Assembly (NCBI GenBank): GCA_902492065.1
Contig: CABUKE010000004.1
Span: 1-64,000 of the forward strand
Length of the DNA stretch: 64,000 nt
Reading direction: 5' to 3'
Source of the DNA: an uncultured Eubacteriales bacterium
GTDB taxonomy: Bacteria; Bacillota; Clostridia; UBA1381; UMGS1253
Shown here in pieces: positions 15,159-23,453 of this stretch (position 1 is its first letter; each line of letters starts with the position of its first letter). Below the pieces are notes generated by a model. The model saw nothing but the letters and a program-made list of their open reading frames with translations, did no database searches and was not told the DNA's origin. The translations under genes were made by a program, and so were the position numbers.

Positions 15159-15176
15159 AGTTAGTGAGTTCTAACT
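15159..15176. promoter_or_regulatory. putative iron-regulator operator 2
   Basis: Inverted repeat AGTTAG-6-CTAACT between feoA and feoB, with the same half-site as at 14633-14650. It suggests separate control of feoB or a second binding site of the same repressor. Confidence 0.45.
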
Positions 15177-15197
15177 ATTTTTGGGAGGGAAAATAAA

Positions 15198-17708
15198 ATG
15201 GCAATTAAGATTGCATTGGCCGGAAATCCAAACTCCGGTAAAACGACCCTGTTTAATGCGTTGACGGGGGCAAACCAGTTTGTGGGTAACTGGCCCGGTG
15301 TTACAGTTGAAAAAAAGGAAGGCAAGCTCAAAGGATACAAGGATGTTGTCTTGATGGATCTGCCGGGTATCTACTCGCTTTCGCCCTATACGCTGGAGGA
15401 AGTCGTAGCGAGAAATTACTTAATTAATGAACGCCCGGACGCGATCCTCAATATCGTGGATGGTACGAATCTGGAGCGTAACCTCTATTTGACGACGCAG
15501 CTAACGGAGCTCGGCATTCCGGTCGTGATGGCGATTAATATGATTGACGTCGTAGAAAAGCGGGGCGACGTCATCGACTATGGAAAGCTATCGCAAAAGC
15601 TTGGCTGCGAGGTAGTTCCGGTTTCCGCTTTAAAAGGAAAAGGAATCAAGGAAGCGGCACAGAAGGCTGTTGCCCTCGCGCAGAAGAAAAGCCGGACGGC
15701 TCCCGTACATACGTTCCACGCAAATGTGGAGGCTGTACTTGACGAGATTGCAGGCCGCTTGGGTTTTGTCGTTCCGGAAGAGCAGAAACGGTTCTACGCA
15801 ATTAAACTGTTTGAGCGTGACGACAAGATTGCCGCACTGATGAAGTCGCCTCCGGACGTATCGGATTTGATTAAACAGGCTGAGGACGCGATGGACGACG
15901 ACTCCGAAAGTATCATCACCAATGAACGCTACGCCTATATTTCCTCAATCATTAAGGATTGCTATCGGAAAAAGAATAAGGAAAAGATGTCAGTGTCGGA
16001 CAAGATTGACCGCGTTGTAACAAACCGCTGGGCGGCGCTGCCAATTTTTGCAGTAGTTATGATTATTGTATACTACATCTCCGTTACTACAGTCGGTACG
16101 TGGGCGACGGACTGGGCAAACGACGGTCTGTTCGGCGATGGGTTCCATCTGTTTGGGATTGGTACGTCGGAGTATGAGGAAGCCGTCGGAGAATATGACG
16201 TCGAACAGGCAAAAATCGACGCATATATCGGTGCGGCGGAGGAGGCCGGCATTGATACTGAGCCGCTTGTAACGGCGATGGAAACGGAGCCGGAGGACGA
16301 AGCTGCTGCGGCCGAGCTGGAAACGGAAATGGCGGCGGCGCTGGATGCCTTTACAGCAGAGGCGGCTGCGGTTGACCTTAGCGCAGTTGCAGAGATTGAG
16401 AATGAAGACGGGGAAGTAGAGGAAACCCACCCGGTCACATTGGCTGACTTTGAAACGGCGCTTGAGGCCGAGGAACCGGATCCCGCGGCATACGGCGTAT
16501 GGGTTCCGGGCATTCCGGTTCTCATTGAAGGCGGACTAGACGCTGTTAATACGGCAGACTGGCTCAAGAGCTTGATTCTTGACGGTATTGTTGCTGGCGT
16601 TGGCGCGGTGCTGGGTTTTGTGCCGCAGATGCTTGTACTGTTTATCTTTCTTGCATTTTTGGAGGCGTGCGGCTACATGGCGCGTATTGCGTTTATCATG
16701 GACCGTATCTTCCGCAAATTTGGTCTTTCGGGCAAATCGTTTATCCCAATGTTGATTGGTACGGGGTGTGGCGTACCCGGTGTTATGGCGTCAAGAACAA
16801 TTGAAAACGACCGCGACCGCAAGATGACAATTATGACGACGACGTTTATCCCCTGCGGTGCGAAGCTGCCGATTATTGCGCTGATTGCGGGCGCATTGTT
16901 CCAGAACGCATGGTGGGTCGGCCCAAGCGCCTACTTTGTAGGAATTGCGGCAATCATTGTTTCGGGTATCATCCTGAAAAAGACAAAGATGTTTGCAGGC
17001 GACCCGGCTCCGTTCGTTATGGAGCTTCCGGCCTACCATTGGCCGACGGTTGGCAATGTACTGCGCAGCATGTGGGAGCGCGGTTGGTCCTTCATTAAAA
17101 AGGCTGGCACAATTATCCTGCTGTCTACTATCTTCATCTGGTTCGTATCGAACTTTGGCATTGTGGACGGACAGTTTATGATGGTAGACGATTTGAACGA
17201 AGGCTTCCTGGCGAATATCGGCAATCTGTTTGCATGGTTGTTTATTCCGCTTGGCTGGGGCGACTGGCGCTCGGCGGTTGCGGCTGTTATGGGCCTTGTT
17301 GCAAAGGAAAACGTGGTTGGTACATTCGGTATCCTGTACGGTTTTGCAGAGGTTGCAGAGGACGGAGCGGAAATCTGGGGCACGCTGGCGGCAAGCTTTA
17401 CCGGCATTGCGGCATATTCGTTCCTCGTATTTAACCTGTTGTGCGCACCGTGCTTTGCGGCAATCGGCGCAATTAAGCGCGAGATGAACAGTGCAAAGTG
17501 GACCTGGTTTGCAATTGGATATCAGACAATTTTTGCGTATGTTGTGTCACTGTGCATTTACCAGATTGGGAGCCTGTTCATCTATGGGTCATTTGGTTTT
17601 TGGACGGTTGTTGCCTTCCTGCTTGTGGCGTTGTTCATTTACCTGTTGGTACGGCCGTATAAGGAGAGCAGCACGCTGAAGGTGAGCCGGAGTGTTATGA
17701 AAGTATAA
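15198..17708 (+). CDS. feoB: ferrous iron transporter FeoB with an acidic loop insertion
   Basis: This gene encodes 836 residues, longer than the common ~650-770. The N-terminal G domain has GNPNSGKTTLFN (G1), VGNWPGVTVEKKEG (G2), DLPGIYSL (G3) and NMIDV (G4), followed by the GDI helical region. The membrane domain begins near residue 277 and includes both Gate motifs (PQMLVLFIFLAFLEACGYMAR and TTFIPCGAKLP). Between the first and second membrane segments, residues ~325-430 form an Ala/Glu/Asp-rich insertion with no similarity to the rest. It imports Fe2+ through the cytoplasmic membrane. GGGAGGG precedes ATG 15198. A cysteine-rich FeoB partner follows. Confidence 0.95.
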   Translation: MAIKIALAGNPNSGKTTLFNALTGANQFVGNWPGVTVEKKEGKLKGYKDVVLMDLPGIYSLSPYTLEEVVARNYLINERPDAILNIVDGTNLERNLYLTTQLTELGIPVVMAINMIDVVEKRGDVIDYGKLSQKLGCEVVPVSALKGKGIKEAAQKAVALAQKKSRTAPVHTFHANVEAVLDEIAGRLGFVVPEEQKRFYAIKLFERDDKIAALMKSPPDVSDLIKQAEDAMDDDSESIITNERYAYISSIIKDCYRKKNKEKMSVSDKIDRVVTNRWAALPIFAVVMIIVYYISVTTVGTWATDWANDGLFGDGFHLFGIGTSEYEEAVGEYDVEQAKIDAYIGAAEEAGIDTEPLVTAMETEPEDEAAAAELETEMAAALDAFTAEAAAVDLSAVAEIENEDGEVEETHPVTLADFETALEAEEPDPAAYGVWVPGIPVLIEGGLDAVNTADWLKSLILDGIVAGVGAVLGFVPQMLVLFIFLAFLEACGYMARIAFIMDRIFRKFGLSGKSFIPMLIGTGCGVPGVMASRTIENDRDRKMTIMTTTFIPCGAKLPIIALIAGALFQNAWWVGPSAYFVGIAAIIVSGIILKKTKMFAGDPAPFVMELPAYHWPTVGNVLRSMWERGWSFIKKAGTIILLSTIFIWFVSNFGIVDGQFMMVDDLNEGFLANIGNLFAWLFIPLGWGDWRSAVAAVMGLVAKENVVGTFGILYGFAEVAEDGAEIWGTLAASFTGIAAYSFLVFNLLCAPCFAAIGAIKREMNSAKWTWFAIGYQTIFAYVVSLCIYQIGSLFIYGSFGFWTVVAFLLVALFIYLLVRPYKESSTLKVSRSVMKV

Positions 17709-17720
17709 GAGGTGACGGAT

Positions 17721-17873
17721 ATGCTTGCTACAGTTATTATAACGATATGTATTGCGGCTGTTGTCGCGTGGATAATTTGGAGCATGATTCGGAAGAAGAA
17801 AAAGGGCGGGGGCGGAAGCTGCGGCTGTGGCTGTTCCTCCTGTGCCATGTCGGACATGTGCCATAAAAAATGA
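17721..17873 (+). CDS. FeoB-associated Cys-rich membrane protein
   Basis: This gene encodes 50 residues. It has one N-terminal membrane segment (ATVIITICIAAVVAWIIW), a basic stretch (RKKKKGGGG) and a tail with Cys34, Cys36, Cys38, Cys41 and Cys47 (CGCGCSSC, then C). This is the pattern of the small Cys-rich proteins encoded after feoB in many Firmicutes. The proposed role is handling Fe2+ on the inner face of FeoB. GAGGTG precedes ATG 17721, 12 bases after the feoB stop, so it is in the same operon. Confidence 0.85.
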   Translation: MLATVIITICIAAVVAWIIWSMIRKKKKGGGGSCGCGCSSCAMSDMCHKK

Positions 17874-17878
17874 TGCAA

Positions 17879-17905
17879 AAAAGGGCAGATTTTATCTGCC
17901 CTTTT
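17879..17905 (+). terminator. terminator of the feo operon
   Basis: AAAAGGGCAGAT, a TTT loop and the complementary arm ending in four T. Confidence 0.85.
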
Positions 17906-17941
17906 CTATATCAGAATCATTTGTAATCTCCGCAATAATCC

Positions 17942-18253
17942 TTATTGCTCGCAGCAGTACGGGACTCCGCAGTCTACAATGCTGTCGCCAACTCTGGTAT
18001 ATACGTCGTATTTGAGCGGAATCTTGACATTGATTTTCTGTGTAAGAACAAATTCGCAGGCGTCATGGCAGCCGCCCTCACGTTTTACGACCGGTTCTCC
18101 GCAGCATTCTACTTCGATACAGCCAACGGTTACATCCGGCTTGATTTCAATTGGTACGCTAATGTCTGCCGACTGATAGCTTACCTTTGTGCAGGATTTT
18201 CCATCGCAGGAACAGGATTCGGGTGCTTTTACAAATTCGTTGATTGTGTCCAT
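17942..18253 (-). CDS. Cys-rich protein of unknown function
   Basis: This gene encodes 103 residues with 11 cysteines (C-S-C-D-G-K-S-C near 14-21, GCIEVECCGEP near 44-54, GGCHDAC near 61-67, CGVPYCC at the end). Between them are alternating hydrophobic beta-type strands (VSYQSADISVPIEIKPDV and QKINVKIPLKYDV). GGAGG precedes ATG 18253. There is no signal peptide. The strand pattern recalls SPOCS-like spore-coat domains and the cysteines recall metal or disulfide binding, but neither can be claimed. It converges on the feo operon terminator. Confidence 0.6.
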   Translation of the reverse strand: MDTINEFVKAPESCSCDGKSCTKVSYQSADISVPIEIKPDVTVGCIEVECCGEPVVKREGGCHDACEFVLTQKINVKIPLKYDVYTRVGDSIVDCGVPYCCEQ

Positions 18254-18610
18254 TTTAAAACCTCCATATAAAAATTGAGATACAGTAATATTATATGAAA
18301 AGCGGGGGATAGTGTTAATCTATTATCTGCGGGCGGGCTATGTAACAGCGGCGTTGCACTTGCATGGAATATGGAATAACAGCATGTATAATTGTGGCTT
18401 GCAATTGAGAGGTGGAGGATAAAAATTAAAATAGGACTTGTAGTACTTTTATATAAAAGCGCTACAAATTATTTGTTAAATATTGCAAAAAGTATTGATT
18501 ATAGATCAATAAAAATGTCAAAAAATATAACTAAAAATCAAAAATCCTGAAGGGGTTCAGTAGACACACTTTGTTATCAGTCAGTAAGATTGATGCAGGG
18601 AGGTGTCTGT
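18254..18610. other. intergenic region between divergent genes
   Basis: About 355 bases, A+T-rich in the right half. It must hold the promoters for the Cys-rich gene (leftward) and the XRE gene (rightward). I see no structured RNA or further gene. Confidence 0.4.
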
Positions 18611-18820
18611 ATGGAAGCACGAAAAATACTTGCAGAAATCATGAAAAAGTACAGAAAGGAAAACAAATTGTCACAGGAAATGTTCGCAGAACGCTGTGGA
18701 CTGAGTGCGGACGAGATTAGTTTGATTGAATGCCAGAAAATATCACCCAGATTTGACAACGCTTACAAAATTTTATTGGCGATGGGAATCGATTTGGAGA
18801 AACAGGACATAGTTTACTGA
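18611..18820 (+). CDS. small XRE-family helix-turn-helix protein
   Basis: This gene encodes 69 residues, consisting of little more than an HTH_3 domain: IMKKYRKENKLSQEMFAERCGLSADEISLIECQK, then the last helices NAYKILLAMGIDLEK. GGGAGG lies 6 bases before ATG 18611; an in-frame TTG at 18590 would bury this site. It stands alone before the tRNA-Leu gene. A DNA-binding regulator is likely; the targets are unknown. Confidence 0.8.
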   Translation: MEARKILAEIMKKYRKENKLSQEMFAERCGLSADEISLIECQKISPRFDNAYKILLAMGIDLEKQDIVY

Positions 18821-18851
18821 AAGGCCGCTCTCATACAAAGCGGACATAACA

Positions 18852-18895
18852 AAACCCCTTGCGTACCAACGCTTTCGCTGGCGCACAAGGGGTTT
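18852..18895 (-). terminator. terminator of tRNA-Leu
   Basis: A long hairpin with outer arms AAACCCCTTG/CAAGGGGTTT and an inner CCAACG/CGCTGG stem. On the minus strand it ends GGGGTTTTG just after the tRNA. It also lies 31 bases past the XRE gene and may serve both. Confidence 0.75.
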
Positions 18896-18901
18896 CCACT
18901 T

Positions 18902-18989
18902 TGGTGCAGATGGTGGGAATCGAACCCACACGGTATCACTACCACAGGATTTTGAGTCCAGCGCGTCTGCCAGTTCCACCACATCTGCC
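18902..18989 (-). tRNA. tRNA-Leu (anticodon CAA)
   Basis: 88 bases including an encoded CCA. It has the acceptor GGCAGAT/ATCTGCA, a D-arm with GTGGAACTGGCAGACGC, an anticodon loop CTCAAAA (anticodon CAA), a long class II variable arm and the T-loop GGTTCGATTCC. The long variable arm and the GGCAGA start are typical of tRNA-Leu. Confidence 0.96.
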
Positions 18990-19019
18990 TATGAAGCGGC
19001 TGATTTCAGCCGCTCAATT

Positions 19020-19048
19020 ATAATAGCACACTCTGCTATGTCTGTCAA
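19020..19048 (-). promoter_or_regulatory. promoter of tRNA-Leu
   Basis: On the minus strand: TTGACA (19048-19043), 17 bases, TATTAT (19025-19020), about 30 bases before the tRNA. Confidence 0.75.
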
Positions 19049-19094
19049 TAGTTTTTACGAATTTTGGCCTGATTCTATCGGCAAGTATAGATTC

Positions 19095-20540
19095 TTAAAG
19101 TTTTGCAATTGCCGCCTTTATGCGCGCAACGCTTTCCTCTTTGCCGAGCAGCTCGGCAAGCTCCACCCCGCCGCCGGGGGTAAACTTCTTCCCAGACAGG
19201 GCAACACGCAACGGAAACAGGACAACGCCGTTTTTAACGCCGAGCTTTTCAATCAGCGCAAACAGCGCGTCATGAATCGCGTCGTGCGTCCACGAGTCAA
19301 CTTCTTCCAAAACCGGCAGAATCGCCTCAAGCGACTGTTTGGAAATTTCCTCGTTTGTTTTCATCTTTTTATTAACATACAAATCATTGTCGTAGTCTGG
19401 CACAGCGTCGATAAAGTCGATCTGCTCCGGAATGTCGGAGAATTTCTCCGTCCGGTCGTGCAGGAGCGCCGAAAGCATGTTGTAATCGACCTCTCGCTTT
19501 ACCGCCTGCTTGTAATAGGGCATAGCTGTCTCAGTAAATGCCTCTGTACTCATTTTTCGGATATATTCGCCGTTCATCCAATTGAGCTTGTTTACGTCGA
19601 AAATCGCGGGCGATTTGCTGATACCGGCAACGTCAAACTGCTGCGCCAGCTCGTCGAGCGTAAAAATCTCCTGTTCCGTTCCCGGACTCCAGCCGAGCAG
19701 CGCGATGTAGTTGATAATCGCGTCCTTCAGGTAGCCCTTGTTGATAAAATCCTCATAAGAGGCGTCGCCCTCGCGCTTGGAGAGCTTTTTCTGTGCGTCC
19801 TTCATAACAGGCGAGCAGTGGATGTAGACCGGAATTTCCCATCCAAATGCCTCATAGAGCAGGTTGTACTTCGGCGTGGAGGAAAGGTACTCACTCCCGC
19901 GAATCACATGCGTGATCCCCATCAGATGGTCGTCGATAACATTGGCAAAGTTGTACGTCGGAAGCCCGTCCGCCTTTAAAAGCACATTGTCGTCGAGCGT
20001 CGCGTTGTCAACCGTAATGTCACCGAACACCTCGTCGTGGAACGACGTCGTCCCCTCGCGCGGGATTTTTTGCCGGATGACGTACGGCACGCCGCTTTTC
20101 AGCTTTTCTTCGATTTCTTCCTTTGACAGGCGCGAGCAATGGCCGTCGTATTTTGGCGGCACCTTCGACGCTGTCTGCACGGCGCGCAGCTCCTCAAGCC
20201 GTTCCTTGTCGCAGAAACAGTAGTACGCCGCACCCAGTTCGACGAGTTTTTCTGCGTACTGCCTATACAGTCCGCGTCGCTCGCTCTGGATATACGGTCC
20301 ATAGTCGCCGCCTACGTCCGGACCCTCGTCGTGTGTGAGACCGGTTTCCTCCAGTGTTTTATATATCAAATCGACCGCACCTTCGACATAGCGTTCCTGG
20401 TCGGTATCCTCAATCCGTAAAATAAAATCGCCGCCGTTTTTGCGCGCCAGCAGCCATGCATATAGCGCCGTACGCAAATTCCCGATATGCATATAGCCGG
20501 TCGGGCTCGGCGCGAAGCGTGTCCGAACCTTTTTTGCCAT
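19095..20540 (-). CDS. gltX: glutamyl-tRNA synthetase
   Basis: This gene encodes 481 residues, the usual length. It is a class I synthetase that charges tRNA-Glu. [20 protein letters not shown] carries the HIGH motif as HIGN (18-21), with [10 protein letters not shown] next. The KMSKS loop is KLSKREG near residues 251-257. The C-terminal helical anticodon-binding domain is complete. GGAGGAACC precedes ATG 20540. Only one gltX lies in the window; whether the enzyme is discriminating cannot be judged from here. Confidence 0.96.
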   Translation of the reverse strand: MAKKVRTRFAPSPTGYMHIGNLRTALYAWLLARKNGGDFILRIEDTDQERYVEGAVDLIYKTLEETGLTHDEGPDVGGDYGPYIQSERRGLYRQYAEKLVELGAAYYCFCDKERLEELRAVQTASKVPPKYDGHCSRLSKEEIEEKLKSGVPYVIRQKIPREGTTSFHDEVFGDITVDNATLDDNVLLKADGLPTYNFANVIDDHLMGITHVIRGSEYLSSTPKYNLLYEAFGWEIPVYIHCSPVMKDAQKKLSKREGDASYEDFINKGYLKDAIINYIALLGWSPGTEQEIFTLDELAQQFDVAGISKSPAIFDVNKLNWMNGEYIRKMSTEAFTETAMPYYKQAVKREVDYNMLSALLHDRTEKFSDIPEQIDFIDAVPDYDNDLYVNKKMKTNEEISKQSLEAILPVLEEVDSWTHDAIHDALFALIEKLGVKNGVVLFPLRVALSGKKFTPGGGVELAELLGKEESVARIKAAIAKL

Positions 20541-20763
20541 GCTGGTTCCTCCTTTGTATTCGAATAAATATCTATTTTATTATAATTGTCCCAAATGGGA
20601 ATGTCAATACAATTGCGAAAATATGGGCTATGCAATCATGTATTATTATGATATAATTGTTCTATATAAAATATTTGTTTTCGGCGCAGTCGGATAAAAT
20701 CTGATAAAACCATCCAATTGGAATACAATAAGATCATGGATAATACATGACCCAGGTGTTGCT

Positions 20764-22617
20764 ATGTTTGATTTCAAAAAACAATTGAAAAACCTTCCGG
20801 ACCAGCCGGGGGTTTATCTGATGCATGATAAGGACGACAAAATCATATATATCGGTAAGGCAAAGGTGCTCAAAAACCGGGTGCGCCAGTATTTTATGGC
20901 GTCGAAGAACCATACAGCGAAGGTGCGGGCGATGGTGAGCCACATCGCATGGTTCGAGTACATTGTGACCGACTCCGAGTTAGAGGCGCTTGTGTTGGAG
21001 TGCAACCTGATTAAAAAGCACAAGCCGCACTACAACATTCTGCTCAAGGACGACAAACACTACCCCTATATCAAGGTAACCATGAATGAGCCGTACCCCA
21101 AGCTCGGCGTGACGCGTGTGATGAAAAACGACGGCGCGCGCTACTTTGGCCCGTACACGGGCATGACCGTCGTGCGCGGTACGCTGGACGTCATCAAGCG
21201 GATTTTTCTGATTCCGACCTGCAAGCGGGAGTTCCCGCGCGACATTGGAAAAGGGCGGCCGTGCCTCAACTATCAGATTCATAAGTGCTTCGCCCCCTGT
21301 ACGGGGCAGGTATCGCAGGAGGATTACCGCGCCGTATTTGTGCAGATATGCAGCTTTTTGGAGGGGCGGCAGGACGAGCTGACAAACCTGTTAGAAGAAA
21401 AGATGGAGAGTGCCTCTGCTGCGTTGGAGTTTGAAAGGGCGGCGGAATACCGCGACCAGCTCGCAGCGCTGCGTGCGGTGACGCAGAAGCAGAAGATTGT
21501 CAGCGACAAGATGGAAAATCAAGACATTGCGGCGTTTGCGTGCTACGACGACAAGGCTTTTATCGACATTTTCTTTGTGCGCGGCGGCCGCGTGACCGGG
21601 CGGCAGAGCCACCGCATCGACGGCGTAGGCGAGATGAGCGACGCGGAGATTATGGGCGAGTTTTTAAAGCGGTTTTACGCAGGCGCGGCCTACATCCCGG
21701 ACGAGTTGATCGTCCAGTGCGACATCGAGGAGCGCGACTTGTTTGTGGAATGGATGAGCGCGCGGCTTGGGCATAAGTTGACATTTACGGTGCCGCAGCG
21801 GGGTGACAAATCCTCCCTCATTAAAATGGCGCTTAAAAATGTGGAGCTGAGTATCGGCAACTACAAGCTGGATCAGCTCAAAAAGGAGTCGCAGGCGGGC
21901 ACGCTTGCCAAATTGCAGGAGTATCTTGCCCTTCCGGCGCTGCCAAACCGGATTGAGAGCTACGACATCTCGAACATTGCCGGGACGAGCAATGTCGGCG
22001 TGATGGTCGTGTTTAAAAACGGCGTTCACGACGCGTCGCTCCACCGCAAGTTCCAAATCCGCTCGTTTGAGGGGCAGGACGACTACATGGCGATGGCGGA
22101 GGTGCTGACGCGGCGGCTGGGCCGCGCGGCAAATGAGGAAGATAAAATCGCACAAGGGGTTTTGGAGCGGGAAAAGGCGAAGTTTTTGCCCCTGCCTGAC
22201 TTGATTCTGCTCGACGGTGGCAAGGGCCATGTCCACGCGATTGCAAAAGTTTTAGAGCAGGCAGGCGTTTCGATCCCATTGTGGGGTATGGTCAAGGACG
22301 ATAAGCACCGCTTCCGCGCCCTGACGGACGGCGAGCGGGAGGTTACGTTGCCCAAAAATTCCGACGCGTTCCGGCTGGTCGGCACGGTGTCGGAGCAGGT
22401 ACATGAAACGGCGATCCGCTACCACACCAAACTGCGCGGGAAAAAGGGCCTCGCCTCGGAGCTGTCGAATATCGAGGGCATTGGGGAAACGCGGCGCAAG
22501 CGGCTGATGAAGCATTTTAAGTCGATCAACAGCATTGCACAGGCGGGCGTGGACGAGTTGATGACGGCAGGGCTGGATAAACGCTCTGCACAGAATGTAT
22601 ATGACTATTTCAATTGA
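20764..22617 (+). CDS. uvrC: excinuclease ABC subunit C
   Basis: This gene encodes 617 residues. It makes both incisions in nucleotide excision repair. The N-terminal GIY-YIG nuclease domain is clear (QPGVYLMHDKDDKIIYIGKAK and KNRVRQYF). The Cys cluster CKREFPRDIGKGRPCLNYQIHKCFAPC is present. The UVR helical hairpin (ALEFERAAEYRDQLAALR) lies near 212-235. The RNase H-like second nuclease domain (SYDISNIAGTSNVGVMVVF, LLDGGKGHV) and the tandem C-terminal HhH motifs (LSNIEGIGETRRKRLMKHF, AQAGVDELMTAGL) complete it. AGGTG precedes ATG 20764. The next gene starts 22 bases after the stop. Confidence 0.96.
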   Translation: MFDFKKQLKNLPDQPGVYLMHDKDDKIIYIGKAKVLKNRVRQYFMASKNHTAKVRAMVSHIAWFEYIVTDSELEALVLECNLIKKHKPHYNILLKDDKHYPYIKVTMNEPYPKLGVTRVMKNDGARYFGPYTGMTVVRGTLDVIKRIFLIPTCKREFPRDIGKGRPCLNYQIHKCFAPCTGQVSQEDYRAVFVQICSFLEGRQDELTNLLEEKMESASAALEFERAAEYRDQLAALRAVTQKQKIVSDKMENQDIAAFACYDDKAFIDIFFVRGGRVTGRQSHRIDGVGEMSDAEIMGEFLKRFYAGAAYIPDELIVQCDIEERDLFVEWMSARLGHKLTFTVPQRGDKSSLIKMALKNVELSIGNYKLDQLKKESQAGTLAKLQEYLALPALPNRIESYDISNIAGTSNVGVMVVFKNGVHDASLHRKFQIRSFEGQDDYMAMAEVLTRRLGRAANEEDKIAQGVLEREKAKFLPLPDLILLDGGKGHVHAIAKVLEQAGVSIPLWGMVKDDKHRFRALTDGEREVTLPKNSDAFRLVGTVSEQVHETAIRYHTKLRGKKGLASELSNIEGIGETRRKRLMKHFKSINSIAQAGVDELMTAGLDKRSAQNVYDYFN

Positions 22618-22639
22618 GGACACGGAAGGAGCGGTACAG

Positions 22640-23437
22640 GTGCAGCTTGGGTTTGAGCGGCATACAAAAGGAGAACTTGCCTATTATACCGTGCCGGCGC
22701 TGGAGCGCACCGGCCTGGTGCGCCATTGCTTTACAACGCGGCGCGGCGGGGTCAGCACCGGGGAAACGGCGACGCTGAACCTCGGTTTTCGCCGTAGGGA
22801 TACGTACGAGAACGTCCGGCGCAATTATGAAATTGTGTGCAGCGCTATCGGGATGAAGGCGGAGGACCTCGTGCTGTCGAACCAGGTACACGATAACCGC
22901 GTCCGTGTCATTACGCGCGCCGACTGTGGGAAGGGTATCACGCGCGAGAGTGATATCGTAGGGATTGACGCGCTTGTTTGCGCCGAGATAGGCGTTCCGT
23001 TTGTCGTGTTCTGCGCCGACTGTGTCCCGGTATTTTTCCTCGACCCGGTGCGGCGCGTTGCTGCGCTTGCGCACTCGGGCTGGCGCTCCACGGTGAAAAA
23101 CATCTCCGGTGAGGTGCTGGCGGTTATGCGGCGAGAGTTTGGCTGCGACATGGGCGACGTTTTGTGCGCGGTCGGGCCGTCGATCGGGCAATGCTGCTTT
23201 GAGGTGGACGGCGACGTGGCAGAGCAGTTCCCAGAGCAGTTTACAGAGGCGCGCGGGGCAAAGTACCACGTCGATTTGTGGAGCGTGATCCACGCCCAAC
23301 TCCGAGATGCTGGGGTGAACGAGGACAACATCACGCTGGCGGGCATTTGCACCTGCTGCAACGGGGACGAGTTTTTTTCAAACCGGGCCCATAAAGGGAA
23401 AATCGGCCTGATGGGGGCCTTTTTGGAACTGAAGTGA
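22640..23437 (+). CDS. pgeF: YfiH-family multicopper polyphenol oxidase / purine nucleoside phosphorylase-like protein
   Basis: This gene encodes 265 residues from GTG 22640, which has AAGGAG 8 bases upstream. An ATG at 22595, overlapping uvrC, is the alternative start. It is a DUF152/YfiH protein. The metal-binding pattern is intact: QVHDN (His), CADCVPVFF (Cys) and AHSGWRSTVKN (His). VGPSIGQCCFEV and ICTCCNGDEFFSNRA complete the signature. Members act on purine nucleosides or edit peptidoglycan precursors; the exact role here is not shown by the sequence. It sits between uvrC and a substrate-binding lipoprotein gene (16 bases). Confidence 0.88.
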   Translation: MQLGFERHTKGELAYYTVPALERTGLVRHCFTTRRGGVSTGETATLNLGFRRRDTYENVRRNYEIVCSAIGMKAEDLVLSNQVHDNRVRVITRADCGKGITRESDIVGIDALVCAEIGVPFVVFCADCVPVFFLDPVRRVAALAHSGWRSTVKNISGEVLAVMRREFGCDMGDVLCAVGPSIGQCCFEVDGDVAEQFPEQFTEARGAKYHVDLWSVIHAQLRDAGVNEDNITLAGICTCCNGDEFFSNRAHKGKIGLMGAFLELK

Positions 23438-23453
23438 ACAAAGGATAAGGAAG

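Noticed and set aside
21664..22236. Minus-strand frames inside uvrC, gltX, leuS and other G+C-rich genes
   Set aside because: They mirror genuine coding frames, have no translation signals and resemble no protein family.
22595..22640. pgeF start overlapping uvrC at ATG 22595
   Set aside because: A proper AAGGAG lies 8 bases before GTG 22640, while none precedes 22595; kept only as an alternative.
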